A stretch of 64,000 nucleotides of DNA from CAYRML01 sp050942825. GTDB taxonomy: Bacteria > Bacillota > Dehalobacteriia > UBA4068. The notes under the pieces were generated by a model. The model was not told the DNA's origin. It worked only from the letters and a program-made list of their open reading frames with translations, and did not search any database. The stretch is from positions 5,545-69,544 of the forward strand of contig JBMNOA010000004.1 in the NCBI GenBank assembly GCA_050942825.1, read 5' to 3'. The position numbers and the translations under genes were made by a program. This document shows, piece after piece, positions 41,454 through 48,615 of the stretch. How positions within the stretch are numbered: the first letter of the stretch is position 1; every line of letters starts with the position of its first letter.

Positions 41454-42437
41454 CTATTCTGAATCCGATTCTGAATCTGACCCTAATTCTAATTTTTGCA
41501 AATTAGCATCCAAAACATATTCCAGGGTTCCAGGCCCCTTATTGCGGGAGAAAAAAGCGATCCTGTCAAAAGCTTTTTCTGCCAAAAGATTAGCTAATAC
41601 GGGTCTTTTCAGCAGATCATCCTTATCCGATCCATGAGCGCTGGCGATAATAATCACCCCTGCATTGGCCACCTCCCTAATAGCATAAGCATCTTCTTCA
41701 CGGCCAATCTCATCACATATGATTATTTCCGGCGACATGGAACGAATCATCAGCATCATGCCTTCCGCTTTGGGACAGGCATCCAAGACATCACTGCGCG
41801 GACCAATAGGGAACTGCGGCTTGCCCTTTAGCATAGCAGCCAGTTCTGACCTCTCGTCCACTATACCGACGTTGAATCCTCTAATGGAGAATTGCCGTGC
41901 CAGATCACGCAAAATAGTTGTTTTGCCTGCCCTGGGCGGGCTGACTAGAAGAGTAGGATAAGGCAGCGAAGGATCTTTGCCATGACAGATCAACGGTAAT
42001 ATTTGATCGGCCGTACCCGGTATCCAGCGGGCCAAACGAATGTTGATACTGGAAATTTCTGTCAGATGTTTGATATATCCGTTCTCCAACACAGCCCGTC
42101 CGCATAATCCTGCTCGATGACCACCCGTTAAAGTTATATAGCCCCGGCGTAATTCTTCCGCCATAGCGTAAAAGGAACTATTAGATAACAAAAGTACTGC
42201 TTGATGCATTTCCTCCATACTAAAGGCCTCTCCTTCGGAAGCTTTGCTACTGCATTTGCCCTCCGAGGTCAAAAAATATTCTCCTCGATGAAAACGCAAA
42301 GCTACCGGTAGTCCGTTGCGCAAACGGATCTCTTCTAATTCATCCAATAAGGGCGGACTTAATCTGGTGATTTTTTTACGTAGTTTTTCCGGCAGATAAG
42401 GTAGGATCTCATCCAAACCCACTTTTTTGATTGGCAA
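41454..42437 (-). CDS. spoIIIAA: Stage III sporulation protein AA (secretion-type ATPase)
   Basis: A 327-residue ATPase resembling those of type II/IV secretion, powering the mother-cell-to-forespore channel. Walker A is VSPPRAGKTTILRDL near residue 155, Walker B IIICDEIGREEDAYAI near 228; the N-terminal VALRFHRGEYFLT and GHRAGLCGRAV stretches also fit. The open frame runs up to 42563, inside a terminator, so those 42 residues are unlikely to be real. The TTG at 42437 has GGGGG about ten bases upstream and gives the usual family length of about 310-330. This start remains uncertain. Confidence 0.92.
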   Translation of the reverse strand: MPIKKVGLDEILPYLPEKLRKKITRLSPPLLDELEEIRLRNGLPVALRFHRGEYFLTSEGKCSSKASEGEAFSMEEMHQAVLLLSNSSFYAMAEELRRGYITLTGGHRAGLCGRAVLENGYIKHLTEISSINIRLARWIPGTADQILPLICHGKDPSLPYPTLLVSPPRAGKTTILRDLARQFSIRGFNVGIVDERSELAAMLKGKPQFPIGPRSDVLDACPKAEGMMLMIRSMSPEIIICDEIGREEDAYAIREVANAGVIIIASAHGSDKDDLLKRPVLANLLAEKAFDRIAFFSRNKGPGTLEYVLDANLQKLELGSDSESDSE

Positions 42438-42511
42438 TTTAAACAAGCCCCCTTTTACTTCTTTATGAGATTTTATTAATGAGGGACGAGTATTAGAACC
42501 CGTCTGACGAA

Positions 42512-42539
42512 AAAAAACGCCGAATATAGGGCGCTTTTT
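42512..42539 (-). terminator. Second terminator upstream of spoIIIAA
   Basis: A 10-bp stem with one G-U pair, CGCC core and A/T flanks (42512-42521 with 42530-42539), loop of eight bases, followed on the minus strand by a run of T (TTTTTTTT within and behind the stem). It stands 20 bases downstream of another terminator, making a tandem. Confidence 0.65.
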
Positions 42540-42558
42540 GGGGGTAAAAACATAAAAA

Positions 42559-42580
42559 AGCAAGGACCGCAGTCCTTGCT
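42559..42580 (-). terminator. First terminator after the acidic zinc-ribbon gene
   Basis: A perfect 9-bp stem (42559-42567 with 42572-42580) with a CGCA-type tetraloop, followed on the minus strand by TTTTTTATG. It is about 40 bases behind the stop of the acidic protein gene and ends the efp unit before the sporulation operon. Confidence 0.85.
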
Positions 42581-42621
42581 CTCAAATCTTTTATATGGAA
42601 TATAATAATTAGATTATATTA

Positions 42622-43077
42622 TTATTCTTTTTTCTCATCGTCATCGTCATCATCGTCATTATCGTCTTGACAGCCACAGGTGCAAAATTCCTCATCATCT
42701 TCATTATCTTCTTCATCATTGACAAAGACTACGGCACCGCAAGAAGGACAAACGACTTCGATTAGATCTTCATCATAAACAATATCATCATCGAAAAAGA
42801 CTTCTTCTCCACAATTGGGACAAATAACCTCTACAAAATCATCCTCATCATCTTCTTCTAAATAAATATCATCTTCCAGATCGGCTAGATCACTATCGAG
42901 ATTTTCGACATAATCCGCTAAATCATCCTGTTCTTCTTGAAGGCAGGCGATATAATCGGCCATATCATCCAAAACTTCCAAAATGCCCACAATCACCTTG
43001 CCCTCCGAGGTTTTGTCCAAATTCATACCCGCGGACAAACCTTGTAAATAGGATATTTGTTGTTGTAAATCTTTCAT
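42622..43077 (-). CDS. Acidic protein with two zinc-ribbon-like motifs (CD1247-like)
   Basis: A 151-residue, strongly acidic protein. The N-terminal 60 residues form a helical region (LQQQISYLQGLSAGMNL, ILEVLDDMADYIACLQEEQD) of a type seen in clostridial proteins of the CD1247 N-domain family. Two CxxC pairs, ICPNCGEEVFF and VCPSCGAVVFV, then CTCGC, look like metal sites. The end is a run of aspartates with a few lysines. Function unknown; the acidic tail may bind divalent metals or basic proteins. It follows efp after 71 bases and probably shares its promoter. GAGGAGG precedes the ATG at 43077. Confidence 0.75.
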   Translation of the reverse strand: MKDLQQQISYLQGLSAGMNLDKTSEGKVIVGILEVLDDMADYIACLQEEQDDLADYVENLDSDLADLEDDIYLEEDDEDDFVEVICPNCGEEVFFDDDIVYDEDLIEVVCPSCGAVVFVNDEEDNEDDEEFCTCGCQDDNDDDDDDDEKKE

Positions 43078-43148
43078 TACGTTACCTCCTCTCATTATTC
43101 ACATAAGGAATAACATGCTATTTATTATATACAAATTTTATAGAATTA

Positions 43149-43706
43149 TTATGCTCTTTCGATATATTCGCCGGTTTTGGTATTGATACGCAAAACATCT
43201 CCAACATTGATAAAAAAAGGTACGCGCACAACATAACCAGTTTCTAAAGTAGCGGGTTTATTACCGCCGGATGCAGTATCACCTTTGATACCGGGCTCCG
43301 TTTCAATTACTTTCAATTCTACCTGACCGGGCATATCAACACCCATGATATTGCCCTTGAAGAAAAGCACGGAAAGAATCATATTTTCTTTGAGGTAATT
43401 TTTACCATCGCCGATTTGTTCTTCAGATAAATTAAGTTGTTCATAATTTTCCATATCCATGACCACATATGCCTCACCGTCATGATACAGGTATTGCATT
43501 TCCCTTCTATCCAGATGGGCTTTGGGCATCTTTTCTCCTGCATTAAAGGTTTTTTCTATGACTGCACCGGTACGAACATTTCTCAATTTGGCACGCACAA
43601 AGGCAGCACCTTTACCAGGTTTAACATGTTGGAATTCTACAACTTGATAAGCATCTCCGTCTAATTCGATAGATACACCGGTTTTAAAATCATTGGACGA
43701 AATCAA
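43149..43706 (-). CDS. efp: Elongation factor P
   Basis: A 185-residue tRNA-mimicking factor that relieves ribosomes stalled on polyproline stretches. It begins MISSNDFKTGVSIELDGDAY and has the tip loop VKPGKGAAFVRAKL, in which the conserved lysine is modified in many bacteria, and NVGDVLRINTKTGEYIERA at the end. The reading from 43724 was rejected: GAGGGG is six bases before the TTG at 43706, which also gives the normal EF-P start. Modification enzymes of the EpmABC type are not visible nearby. A promoter lies 50 bases upstream. Confidence 0.96.
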   Translation of the reverse strand: MISSNDFKTGVSIELDGDAYQVVEFQHVKPGKGAAFVRAKLRNVRTGAVIEKTFNAGEKMPKAHLDRREMQYLYHDGEAYVVMDMENYEQLNLSEEQIGDGKNYLKENMILSVLFFKGNIMGVDMPGQVELKVIETEPGIKGDTASGGNKPATLETGYVVRVPFFINVGDVLRINTKTGEYIERA

Positions 43707-43755
43707 ATTAATCCCCTCGCTCACAAATTAAGATTTATCTTTGATATTTTCTCTC

Positions 43756-43785
43756 ATTTTACCATATATTGCAATTCAGAAACAA
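43756..43785 (-). promoter_or_regulatory. sigma-A promoter of efp
   Basis: On the minus strand TTGTTT (43785-43780) and TAAAAT (43761-43756) are 18 bases apart, and TG stands before the -10 (TGGTAAAAT), an extended form. It lies between the rplS terminator and efp. Confidence 0.55.
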
Positions 43786-43814
43786 CTAATAGTATCAATA
43801 AACAAATAAAAAAT

Positions 43815-43842
43815 AAAAAGGAGAGGAATAACCCTCCTTTTT
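43815..43842 (-). terminator. Terminator after rplS
   Basis: A 9-bp A/T-flanked stem (43815-43823 with 43834-43842) whose T side runs from the rplS stop codon, followed on the minus strand by TTTTTATTTTTTATTTG. Good rho-independent form. Confidence 0.75.
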
Positions 43843-44186
43843 TAACGGCGGAGTTCTTTAATCCTAGCCGCCTTACCTGTAAGCTTACGCAAATAATAAA
43901 GCTTGGCGCGAGCTACTTTACCACGACGAACCACTTGTATTTTCTCAATGCGGGGTGAATGAAGAGGAAAAACTCTTTCCACACCTACGCCATAAGTTAC
44001 ACGACGTACTGTAAATGTTTCGTTGATGCCGCCACCTTTTCTTTTGATCACAACGCCTTCAAAAACCTGGATACGTTCTCTGGCGCCTTCGACAACCTTT
44101 ACATGGACTTTTACTGTATCTCCAGGACGAAAAGCAGGTATGTCCTTTCTGATTTGTTCACTTTCTATAGCATTGATAATGTTCAT
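43842..44186 (-). CDS. rplS: 50S ribosomal protein L19
   Basis: A 114-residue L19 protein at the 30S-50S interface. It has IPAFRPGDTVKVHVKVVEGA, IQVFEGVVIKRKGGGINETF and VVRRGKVARAKLYYLR, the full family pattern; length is normal. AAGGAGG lies about ten bases before the ATG at 44186. A strong promoter and a structured leader stand between it and trmD, so it can be expressed more than the trmD-rimM genes. Its product may repress its own leader. Confidence 0.97.
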   Translation of the reverse strand: MNIINAIESEQIRKDIPAFRPGDTVKVHVKVVEGARERIQVFEGVVIKRKGGGINETFTVRRVTYGVGVERVFPLHSPRIEKIQVVRRGKVARAKLYYLRKLTGKAARIKELRR

Positions 44187-44265
44187 TATTAAAGCTCCTC
44201 CTTTTTCATCGGCTGTTCATACCCAAAAGATTGGTAGCGGACCAGCCTCAAGCATAAAAACACAT
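44187..44265 (-). promoter_or_regulatory. Probable L19 leader RNA
   Basis: Nearly 80 bases between the likely transcription start and rplS contain a helix formed by GAGGCTG and CAGCC and an inner pair (GCTACC...GGGTA), with GGTCCGC in the joint, then the ribosome site. This is the kind of structure known as the Firmicutes L19 leader, which lets L19 control its own synthesis. A covariance search would settle it. Confidence 0.55.
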
Positions 44266-44270
44266 ATTTG

Positions 44271-44299
44271 ATTATAACACAAGGAACCGGGCACTGCAA
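44271..44299 (-). promoter_or_regulatory. Strong sigma-A promoter of rplS
   Basis: On the minus strand TTGCAG (44299-44294) and a perfect TATAAT (44276-44271) are exactly 17 bases apart, about 85 bases before rplS. It lies directly behind trmD, so rplS does not depend on the ylxM-ffh-trmD unit. Confidence 0.75.
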
Positions 44300-44313
44300 C
44301 TACTATATTTATT

Positions 44314-45612
44314 TCAGCGAGATTTTTTTTCGCCTAATAATCTGTCTAGCATAATACTTGCCGCACTACGTACGGAGAGATGATTATATTGGACTCGCCC
44401 ATAGATAGGACGCAGCCTAAAATCGGCCTCCTCCATTATTTCATCGGTCAATCCCCAACCTGTGCCCAATAGCAAAAGATAATTTCCGCCCTCTTGCTCC
44501 ATCTGACGTCGCATTTGGCGATAGCCGGTAGTTGCGCTATATGTTTTGGCACTGGTAGCTATGGTATACAAGGGTCCGGGATATTTTTCTTTGATATGTT
44601 CTTCTACATCGGTTATAGAATCGAGTATCTGCACTCGCGAGAGAGCTTCTTGACGATCAGGGTTATACCTGGCACCAAAACCCTGCTGCCAATGATTAAG
44701 AAGCTGAAAAATCAGCTCTTTTTGATTATCAAGAGACTGCACAATATAGTATTGGTCAACATCATAGGTAGCACAAGTCCTGGCAATATCATGCAGATCC
44801 AAATTAGTTAAGGAAGTGTTAATAATATGCTTTTTTTTGTTATATACAGGATAATGAATTAAAGCAACAAAAATATTAAATGGTTTTTGCCGTTCTTTTT
44901 GTAATTGTTCCAGATATGCCAGATCGTCAGGAGTCAAAACAGCATCCTCCAATAGATCAGGCCTGTTTTCAAGCGTTCTTTGTAGCGATTTTCTGCGCCG
45001 CCAAGCAGCGATTTGACTATGATTGCCGCCCAGCAACACTTCAGGGACTTCCAGGCCTTGAAAAATGGCGGGCCTGGTATATTGAGGGTATTCCAAAAGA
45101 CCCTCGTTAAAACTTTCTTCTTTGGCCGCCATTTCGTGCCCCAAAACGCCCGGCACAAGACGCGAAACGGCATCGGCTATAGCCATAGCTGGTATTTCCC
45201 CACCAGTTAAAACAAAATCTCCAACGGAGATAATATCGGTAGCCAAAAACTCAAGAACTCTTTCATCAATACCTTCGTAATGACCGCAAATAATGATAAT
45301 TTGCTCTTCCTGTGCTAGTTCTTGGGCGATCTTTTGATTAAAAGGCCGGCCTTGAGGGCTGGTAATAATAATCCTCGGCTCAGCCACCTTTTTTACCGCA
45401 TCGACAGAGGAAAAAATTGGCTCCGGCTTCATAACCATGCCGGCGCCTCCACCATAGAGACGGTCATCCGTTATATGATGTTTATCCGTGGTATAATCAC
45501 GAATATTAGTGATATTTATCTCTATCAGGCCATTTTCCACAGCTCTTTTAATTATGCTTTGTTGCAGCGGGGCAAACATCTCCGGGAAAAGGGTCAAAAT
45601 ATCAATACGCAT
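44314..45612 (-). CDS. trmD: TrmD tRNA (guanine-37-N1)-methyltransferase fused to a second SPOUT-type RNA methyltransferase domain
   Basis: A 432-residue fusion. Residues 1-245 are TrmD: MRIDILTLFPEMFAPLQQSI, IIICGHYEGIDERVLEF and SVGDFVLTGGEIPAMAIADA, forming the trefoil-knot SAM site, which methylates G37 next to the anticodon to prevent frameshifting. Residues 250-430 form another domain: FVALIHYPVYNKKKHIINTS, ARTCATYDVDQYYIVQS, and LLLLGTGWGLTDEIME. This matches the stand-alone SAM-dependent RNA methyltransferase family found in Thermotoga-like bacteria and clostridia; its RNA target is unknown. There is no stop or frameshift between the parts. The ATG has AGAGGAAAG upstream. Confidence 0.9.
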   Translation of the reverse strand: MRIDILTLFPEMFAPLQQSIIKRAVENGLIEINITNIRDYTTDKHHITDDRLYGGGAGMVMKPEPIFSSVDAVKKVAEPRIIITSPQGRPFNQKIAQELAQEEQIIIICGHYEGIDERVLEFLATDIISVGDFVLTGGEIPAMAIADAVSRLVPGVLGHEMAAKEESFNEGLLEYPQYTRPAIFQGLEVPEVLLGGNHSQIAAWRRRKSLQRTLENRPDLLEDAVLTPDDLAYLEQLQKERQKPFNIFVALIHYPVYNKKKHIINTSLTNLDLHDIARTCATYDVDQYYIVQSLDNQKELIFQLLNHWQQGFGARYNPDRQEALSRVQILDSITDVEEHIKEKYPGPLYTIATSAKTYSATTGYRQMRRQMEQEGGNYLLLLGTGWGLTDEIMEEADFRLRPIYGRVQYNHLSVRSAASIMLDRLLGEKKSR

Positions 45613-45625
45613 AAGCTTTCCTCTT

Positions 45626-46138
45626 TTATAGTTCTTTATCCAGTCCAGGAGGCAATTTGACTTGCATTTTGCCCGTCTCTAAAGATATTTCTGTAATAAA
45701 GGCTTTGAGCGCAGGCAGCAATAATTCCCCTCCCGACACCTTCTCCACCACATATATATCATTGGCATTATTAGTCAGCACCTCTTTAATAACACCAAGC
45801 TTGTTTTCATCTTCATATACTTCTAGCCCTACTATCTGGAAATGATAATAATGCCCGGGAGGCAAAGGAGCTAGTTGATCTTTGGTGATTTTCAATAATG
45901 ATTGTCCCAGAGCTTCGGCAGCATTTCTATCATCGATGCCAACAAATTTCAGCAACAAATTGTGCCCATGCCAAAGAGATGATTCTATCTGCATCTGTTG
46001 GGCTGTTTTTTCTACAAAAAGCAGATTACCGGCCGCGAAACGCTCGGGGAAATCACTTATACATTCTGTTTTTAGCTGGCCCTTGATGCCAAAGGCTCCC
46101 AGTATTTTTCCTACTGTTATTTCATACTTTTCTTTCAT
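45626..46138 (-). CDS. rimM: 16S rRNA processing protein RimM
   Basis: A 170-residue maturation factor for the 30S head, binding S19. The N-terminal RimM domain has EITVGKILGAFGIKGQLKTE; the C-terminal PRC-barrel starts near 95 with GHYYHFQIVGLEVYEDE and ends DIYVVEKVSGGELLLPALKA. The ORF from 46174 would include 12 extra residues; the ATG at 46138 follows AAAGGTGAG and gives the usual start. It lies between khpA and trmD, the standard order. Confidence 0.94.
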   Translation of the reverse strand: MKEKYEITVGKILGAFGIKGQLKTECISDFPERFAAGNLLFVEKTAQQMQIESSLWHGHNLLLKFVGIDDRNAAEALGQSLLKITKDQLAPLPPGHYYHFQIVGLEVYEDENKLGVIKEVLTNNANDIYVVEKVSGGELLLPALKAFITEISLETGKMQVKLPPGLDKEL

Positions 46139-46193
46139 TAACTCACCTTTCGGACCATTAAAGGGACGAACCACAGGCCCGCCCCCCTTATAA

Positions 46194-46421
46194 CTAATCG
46201 ATCTCCAGAATGTACTTTTTGCCCTCTTTGGCAGAAGCGGATTTTAAAACAGTGCGAATCGCTTTGGCTATACGGCCTTGTTTACCGATTACTTTACCCA
46301 TATCATTGGGTGCAACAGTTAGAGACAACACGATAGCGCCTTCCCTTTCACTTTCTTGCACTGTGACGGCAGTCGGATCTTCAACCAAAGATCTGGCAAT
46401 ATGAATTACTAAGTCTTTCAC
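46194..46421 (-). CDS. khpA: KH-domain RNA-binding protein KhpA
   Basis: A 75-residue protein with one KH domain. It begins MKDLVIHIARSLVEDPTAVT, and the GxxG loop reads GKQGRIAKAIR, in which Gly-Lys-Gln-Gly binds RNA. In streptococci KhpA works with KhpB in RNA regulation and cell division. The start is a GTG at 46421 with AAGGGG eight bases upstream; the longer reading from 46430 overlaps that site. Standard neighbour of rpsP. Confidence 0.92.
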   Translation of the reverse strand: MKDLVIHIARSLVEDPTAVTVQESEREGAIVLSLTVAPNDMGKVIGKQGRIAKAIRTVLKSASAKEGKKYILEID

Positions 46422-46470
46422 AACAAACACCCCTTAAAGAATATCCATAATAGAATAATTCCAGAGTTTT

Positions 46471-46740
46471 CTATTTAGCCATTTCTTCGGCTCTTCTTTT
46501 AAGGATACCACTTTTTTTCATCAAATTTTTGGCAGTTTCAGAAACCTGTGCTCCGTTATTCAGCCACTTGATAGCTTTATCAGCATCGATATTGATAACA
46601 GCAGGATTTTTGGTCGGATCATAATATCCGATTTCTTCAATAAAGCGACCATCACGGGGATAGCGAGAATCAGCTACTACCACACGATAAAAAGGAGCTT
46701 TTTTACTTCCCATTCTTTTAAGTCTGATTTTGGTTGTCAT
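46471..46740 (-). CDS. rpsP: 30S ribosomal protein S16
   Basis: An 89-residue S16 protein. It opens TTKIRLKRMGSKKAPFYRVV, followed by DSRYPRDGRFIEEIGYYDP, both diagnostic. The length is normal for Firmicutes. AAGGAGGTGA lies directly upstream of the ATG at 46740. It stands between ffh and khpA, the conserved ffh-rpsP-khpA-rimM-trmD-rplS order. Confidence 0.97.
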   Translation of the reverse strand: MTTKIRLKRMGSKKAPFYRVVVADSRYPRDGRFIEEIGYYDPTKNPAVINIDADKAIKWLNNGAQVSETAKNLMKKSGILKRRAEEMAK

Positions 46741-46775
46741 TTCTTCACCTCCTTAAAAAATTATTGAATATTTAT

Positions 46776-48116
46776 TTACATAAACGGAAATGGAGGCAAA
46801 CCTCTTTTACCTTTTTTACCTTTACCCATACCGCCGCTACTAAACTGCTTCATCAATTGTTGCATTTGTTTGTGCTGCTTTAAGAGTCTGTTGACATCCT
46901 GCACTTGCCTACCGCTGCCTCTAGCGATACGAAGTTTGCGCGATCCGGTTATCAAGGAAGGATTGGCTCTTTCTTCTTTGGTCATAGAATAGATCATAGA
47001 TTCCACAATCACCAACTGTTTATCATCCAAATCAACATTTTTCAGCTGCTTACCCATACCGGGTATCATGCCCATAACATCTTTCAAGCTGCCCATTTTA
47101 CGCATACTTTGCATCTGTTCCAGATAATCGTCAAAAGTAAATTGGGCTTTACGCATCTTTTCTTCCATTTTTTGTAATTGATCCTGATTCACAGCGGACT
47201 GAGCCTTTTCGATCAGAGTCAAAACATCCCCCATGCCCAAGATGCGTGAGGACATGCGATCGGGATAAAAAGGCTCCAAAGATTCCAGCTTTTCACCTGT
47301 GCCCGTGAATTTTATGGGTTTTCCAGTGACGGCCTTGACGGAAAGAGCAGCACCACCTCTGGTATCACCATCCAATTTAGTTAAAACAATACCTGTAACA
47401 GCCAATTGCTCATTAAAAGCAGCCGCTACATTAACAGCATCCTGACCAGCCATAGCATCGACTACCAAGAGTATTTCCTGCGTCTCAACAGCCTCTTTGA
47501 TGGCAGTCAATTCCTGCATCAATTCTTCATTTATATGCAAACGTCCGGCTGTATCCACTATCAAATAATCATTGCCGAATTTTTTGGCATGTTCGTAAGC
47601 ACCCTTGGCAATCTCGACAGGACTAACTTGATTTCCCATGGCAAAGACGGGAATATTGGTCTTTTCTCCCAGAACCTCTAATTGCTTGATAGCAGCCGGG
47701 CGATAAATATCAGCTGCTGCCAAAAGTGGTCTTTTACCTTGTCCTTTTAGCCACAAAGCCAGCTTGCCGCTACTGGTGGTTTTACCTGCTCCCTGCAAAC
47801 CTACCATCAAAATTACTGTAGGGGGTTTGGCAGAAACAATCAGCTTAGATTGCTCAGAACCCATTAATTCCGTTAATTGCTCATGAACCATTTTGACCAC
47901 TTGCTGGCCGGGAGTCAGACTGTTCAAGACTTGTGAACCAACAGCCTTTTCTTTTATTTTGGCAATAAAATCTTTAGCAACCTTGTAATTGACGTCAGCT
48001 TCCAAAAGAGCGACCCTGATCTCTCTCATAGCTTCATTGACATCGGATTCACTGAGCTTGCCTTTGCCTTTTAACTTGCTGAAAATGCTTTGCAATCTAT
48101 CGCCTAAAACAGACAT
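46776..48116 (-). CDS. ffh: Signal recognition particle protein Ffh
   Basis: A 446-residue GTPase that binds SRP RNA and signal sequences for cotranslational targeting. The N domain is residues 1-85; the G domain follows with GLQGAGKTTSSGKLA, DTAGRLHINEELM, TKLDGDTRGG. The methionine-rich M domain covers about 330-430 (MKQLKNVDLDD-like, IARGSGRQVQDVNRLLKQHK). The ATG at 48116 directly abuts the ylxM stop. The SRP RNA gene was not found in the window. Confidence 0.97.
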   Translation of the reverse strand: MSVLGDRLQSIFSKLKGKGKLSESDVNEAMREIRVALLEADVNYKVAKDFIAKIKEKAVGSQVLNSLTPGQQVVKMVHEQLTELMGSEQSKLIVSAKPPTVILMVGLQGAGKTTSSGKLALWLKGQGKRPLLAAADIYRPAAIKQLEVLGEKTNIPVFAMGNQVSPVEIAKGAYEHAKKFGNDYLIVDTAGRLHINEELMQELTAIKEAVETQEILLVVDAMAGQDAVNVAAAFNEQLAVTGIVLTKLDGDTRGGAALSVKAVTGKPIKFTGTGEKLESLEPFYPDRMSSRILGMGDVLTLIEKAQSAVNQDQLQKMEEKMRKAQFTFDDYLEQMQSMRKMGSLKDVMGMIPGMGKQLKNVDLDDKQLVIVESMIYSMTKEERANPSLITGSRKLRIARGSGRQVQDVNRLLKQHKQMQQLMKQFSSGGMGKGKKGKRGLPPFPFM

Positions 48117-48461
48117 TCAATCACCGTCTTTCATTACTTGCCAGCTTTGCCAAAATTGCTGCCAAAGCTGCACAGTTGGTGCTTTTTCCAGTTGTTTGGC
48201 CAAGCGCTGCAAATCCGCTTCCTGCTGCAATCTTTGATAATATTTATCTGCCAGCGCTAATTGACTCTCATATTTTTCCAATAAGGCCTCACCGCGTTTG
48301 ATCAGATCATGTACGGCCTGCCTGCTGATATGCAAAAATTCGCCAATTTCCGCCAGGGAGAAGTCCTCCTCATAAAAAAGACGCAGAGCTTCCTGCTGCT
48401 TGGCAGTCAAAAGAACACCATAAAAATCAAATAATATCGCTATATGTGCTCTCTTGTCCAT
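48117..48461 (-). CDS. ylxM: YlxM, putative SRP-associated HTH protein (UPF0122)
   Basis: A 114-residue helix-turn-helix protein of the UPF0122/YlxM family, similar in fold to sigma-factor region 4. DFYGVLLTAKQQEALRLFYE and the helix-turn-helix DFSLAEIGEFLHISRQAVHD cover residues 11-60. In streptococci YlxM interacts with SRP, modulating Ffh-RNA assembly. It is adjacent to ffh, the usual pairing, and is the first gene of the unit behind a near-perfect promoter. GGAGATG precedes the ATG. Confidence 0.93.
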   Translation of the reverse strand: MDKRAHIAILFDFYGVLLTAKQQEALRLFYEEDFSLAEIGEFLHISRQAVHDLIKRGEALLEKYESQLALADKYYQRLQQEADLQRLAKQLEKAPTVQLWQQFWQSWQVMKDGD

Positions 48462-48507
48462 TAAAATCCATCTCCACTGACTTTTTGGGTTTTTAGTTTA
48501 CCTGATT

Positions 48508-48536
48508 ATTATACATAAATATAATTTGGCCGTCAA
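48508..48536 (-). promoter_or_regulatory. Strong sigma-A promoter of ylxM-ffh
   Basis: On the minus strand TTGACG (48536-48531) and a perfect TATAAT (48513-48508) are exactly 17 bases apart, about 45 bases before ylxM and just behind the mtaD terminator. Confidence 0.8.
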
Positions 48537-48576
48537 GTATTTTTACTTGTCAGACAATCATAAACAACGGTTGAAA

Positions 48577-48612
48577 AAAGAGAGACTTTAAAAAATTTCA
48601 AAGTCTCTCTTT
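48577..48612 (-). terminator. Terminator after mtaD
   Basis: A perfect 13-bp inverted repeat (48577-48589 with 48600-48612) around a 10-base A/T loop begins three bases behind the mtaD stop, and the minus strand continues with TTTTTTC. Clear end of the plsX-to-mtaD run. Confidence 0.85.
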
Positions 48613-48615
48613 AGG

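Noticed and set aside
42438..42563. N-terminal extension of SpoIIIAA (42 residues)
   Set aside because: It begins within a rho-independent terminator and crosses a second one; the residues match nothing in SpoIIIAA.
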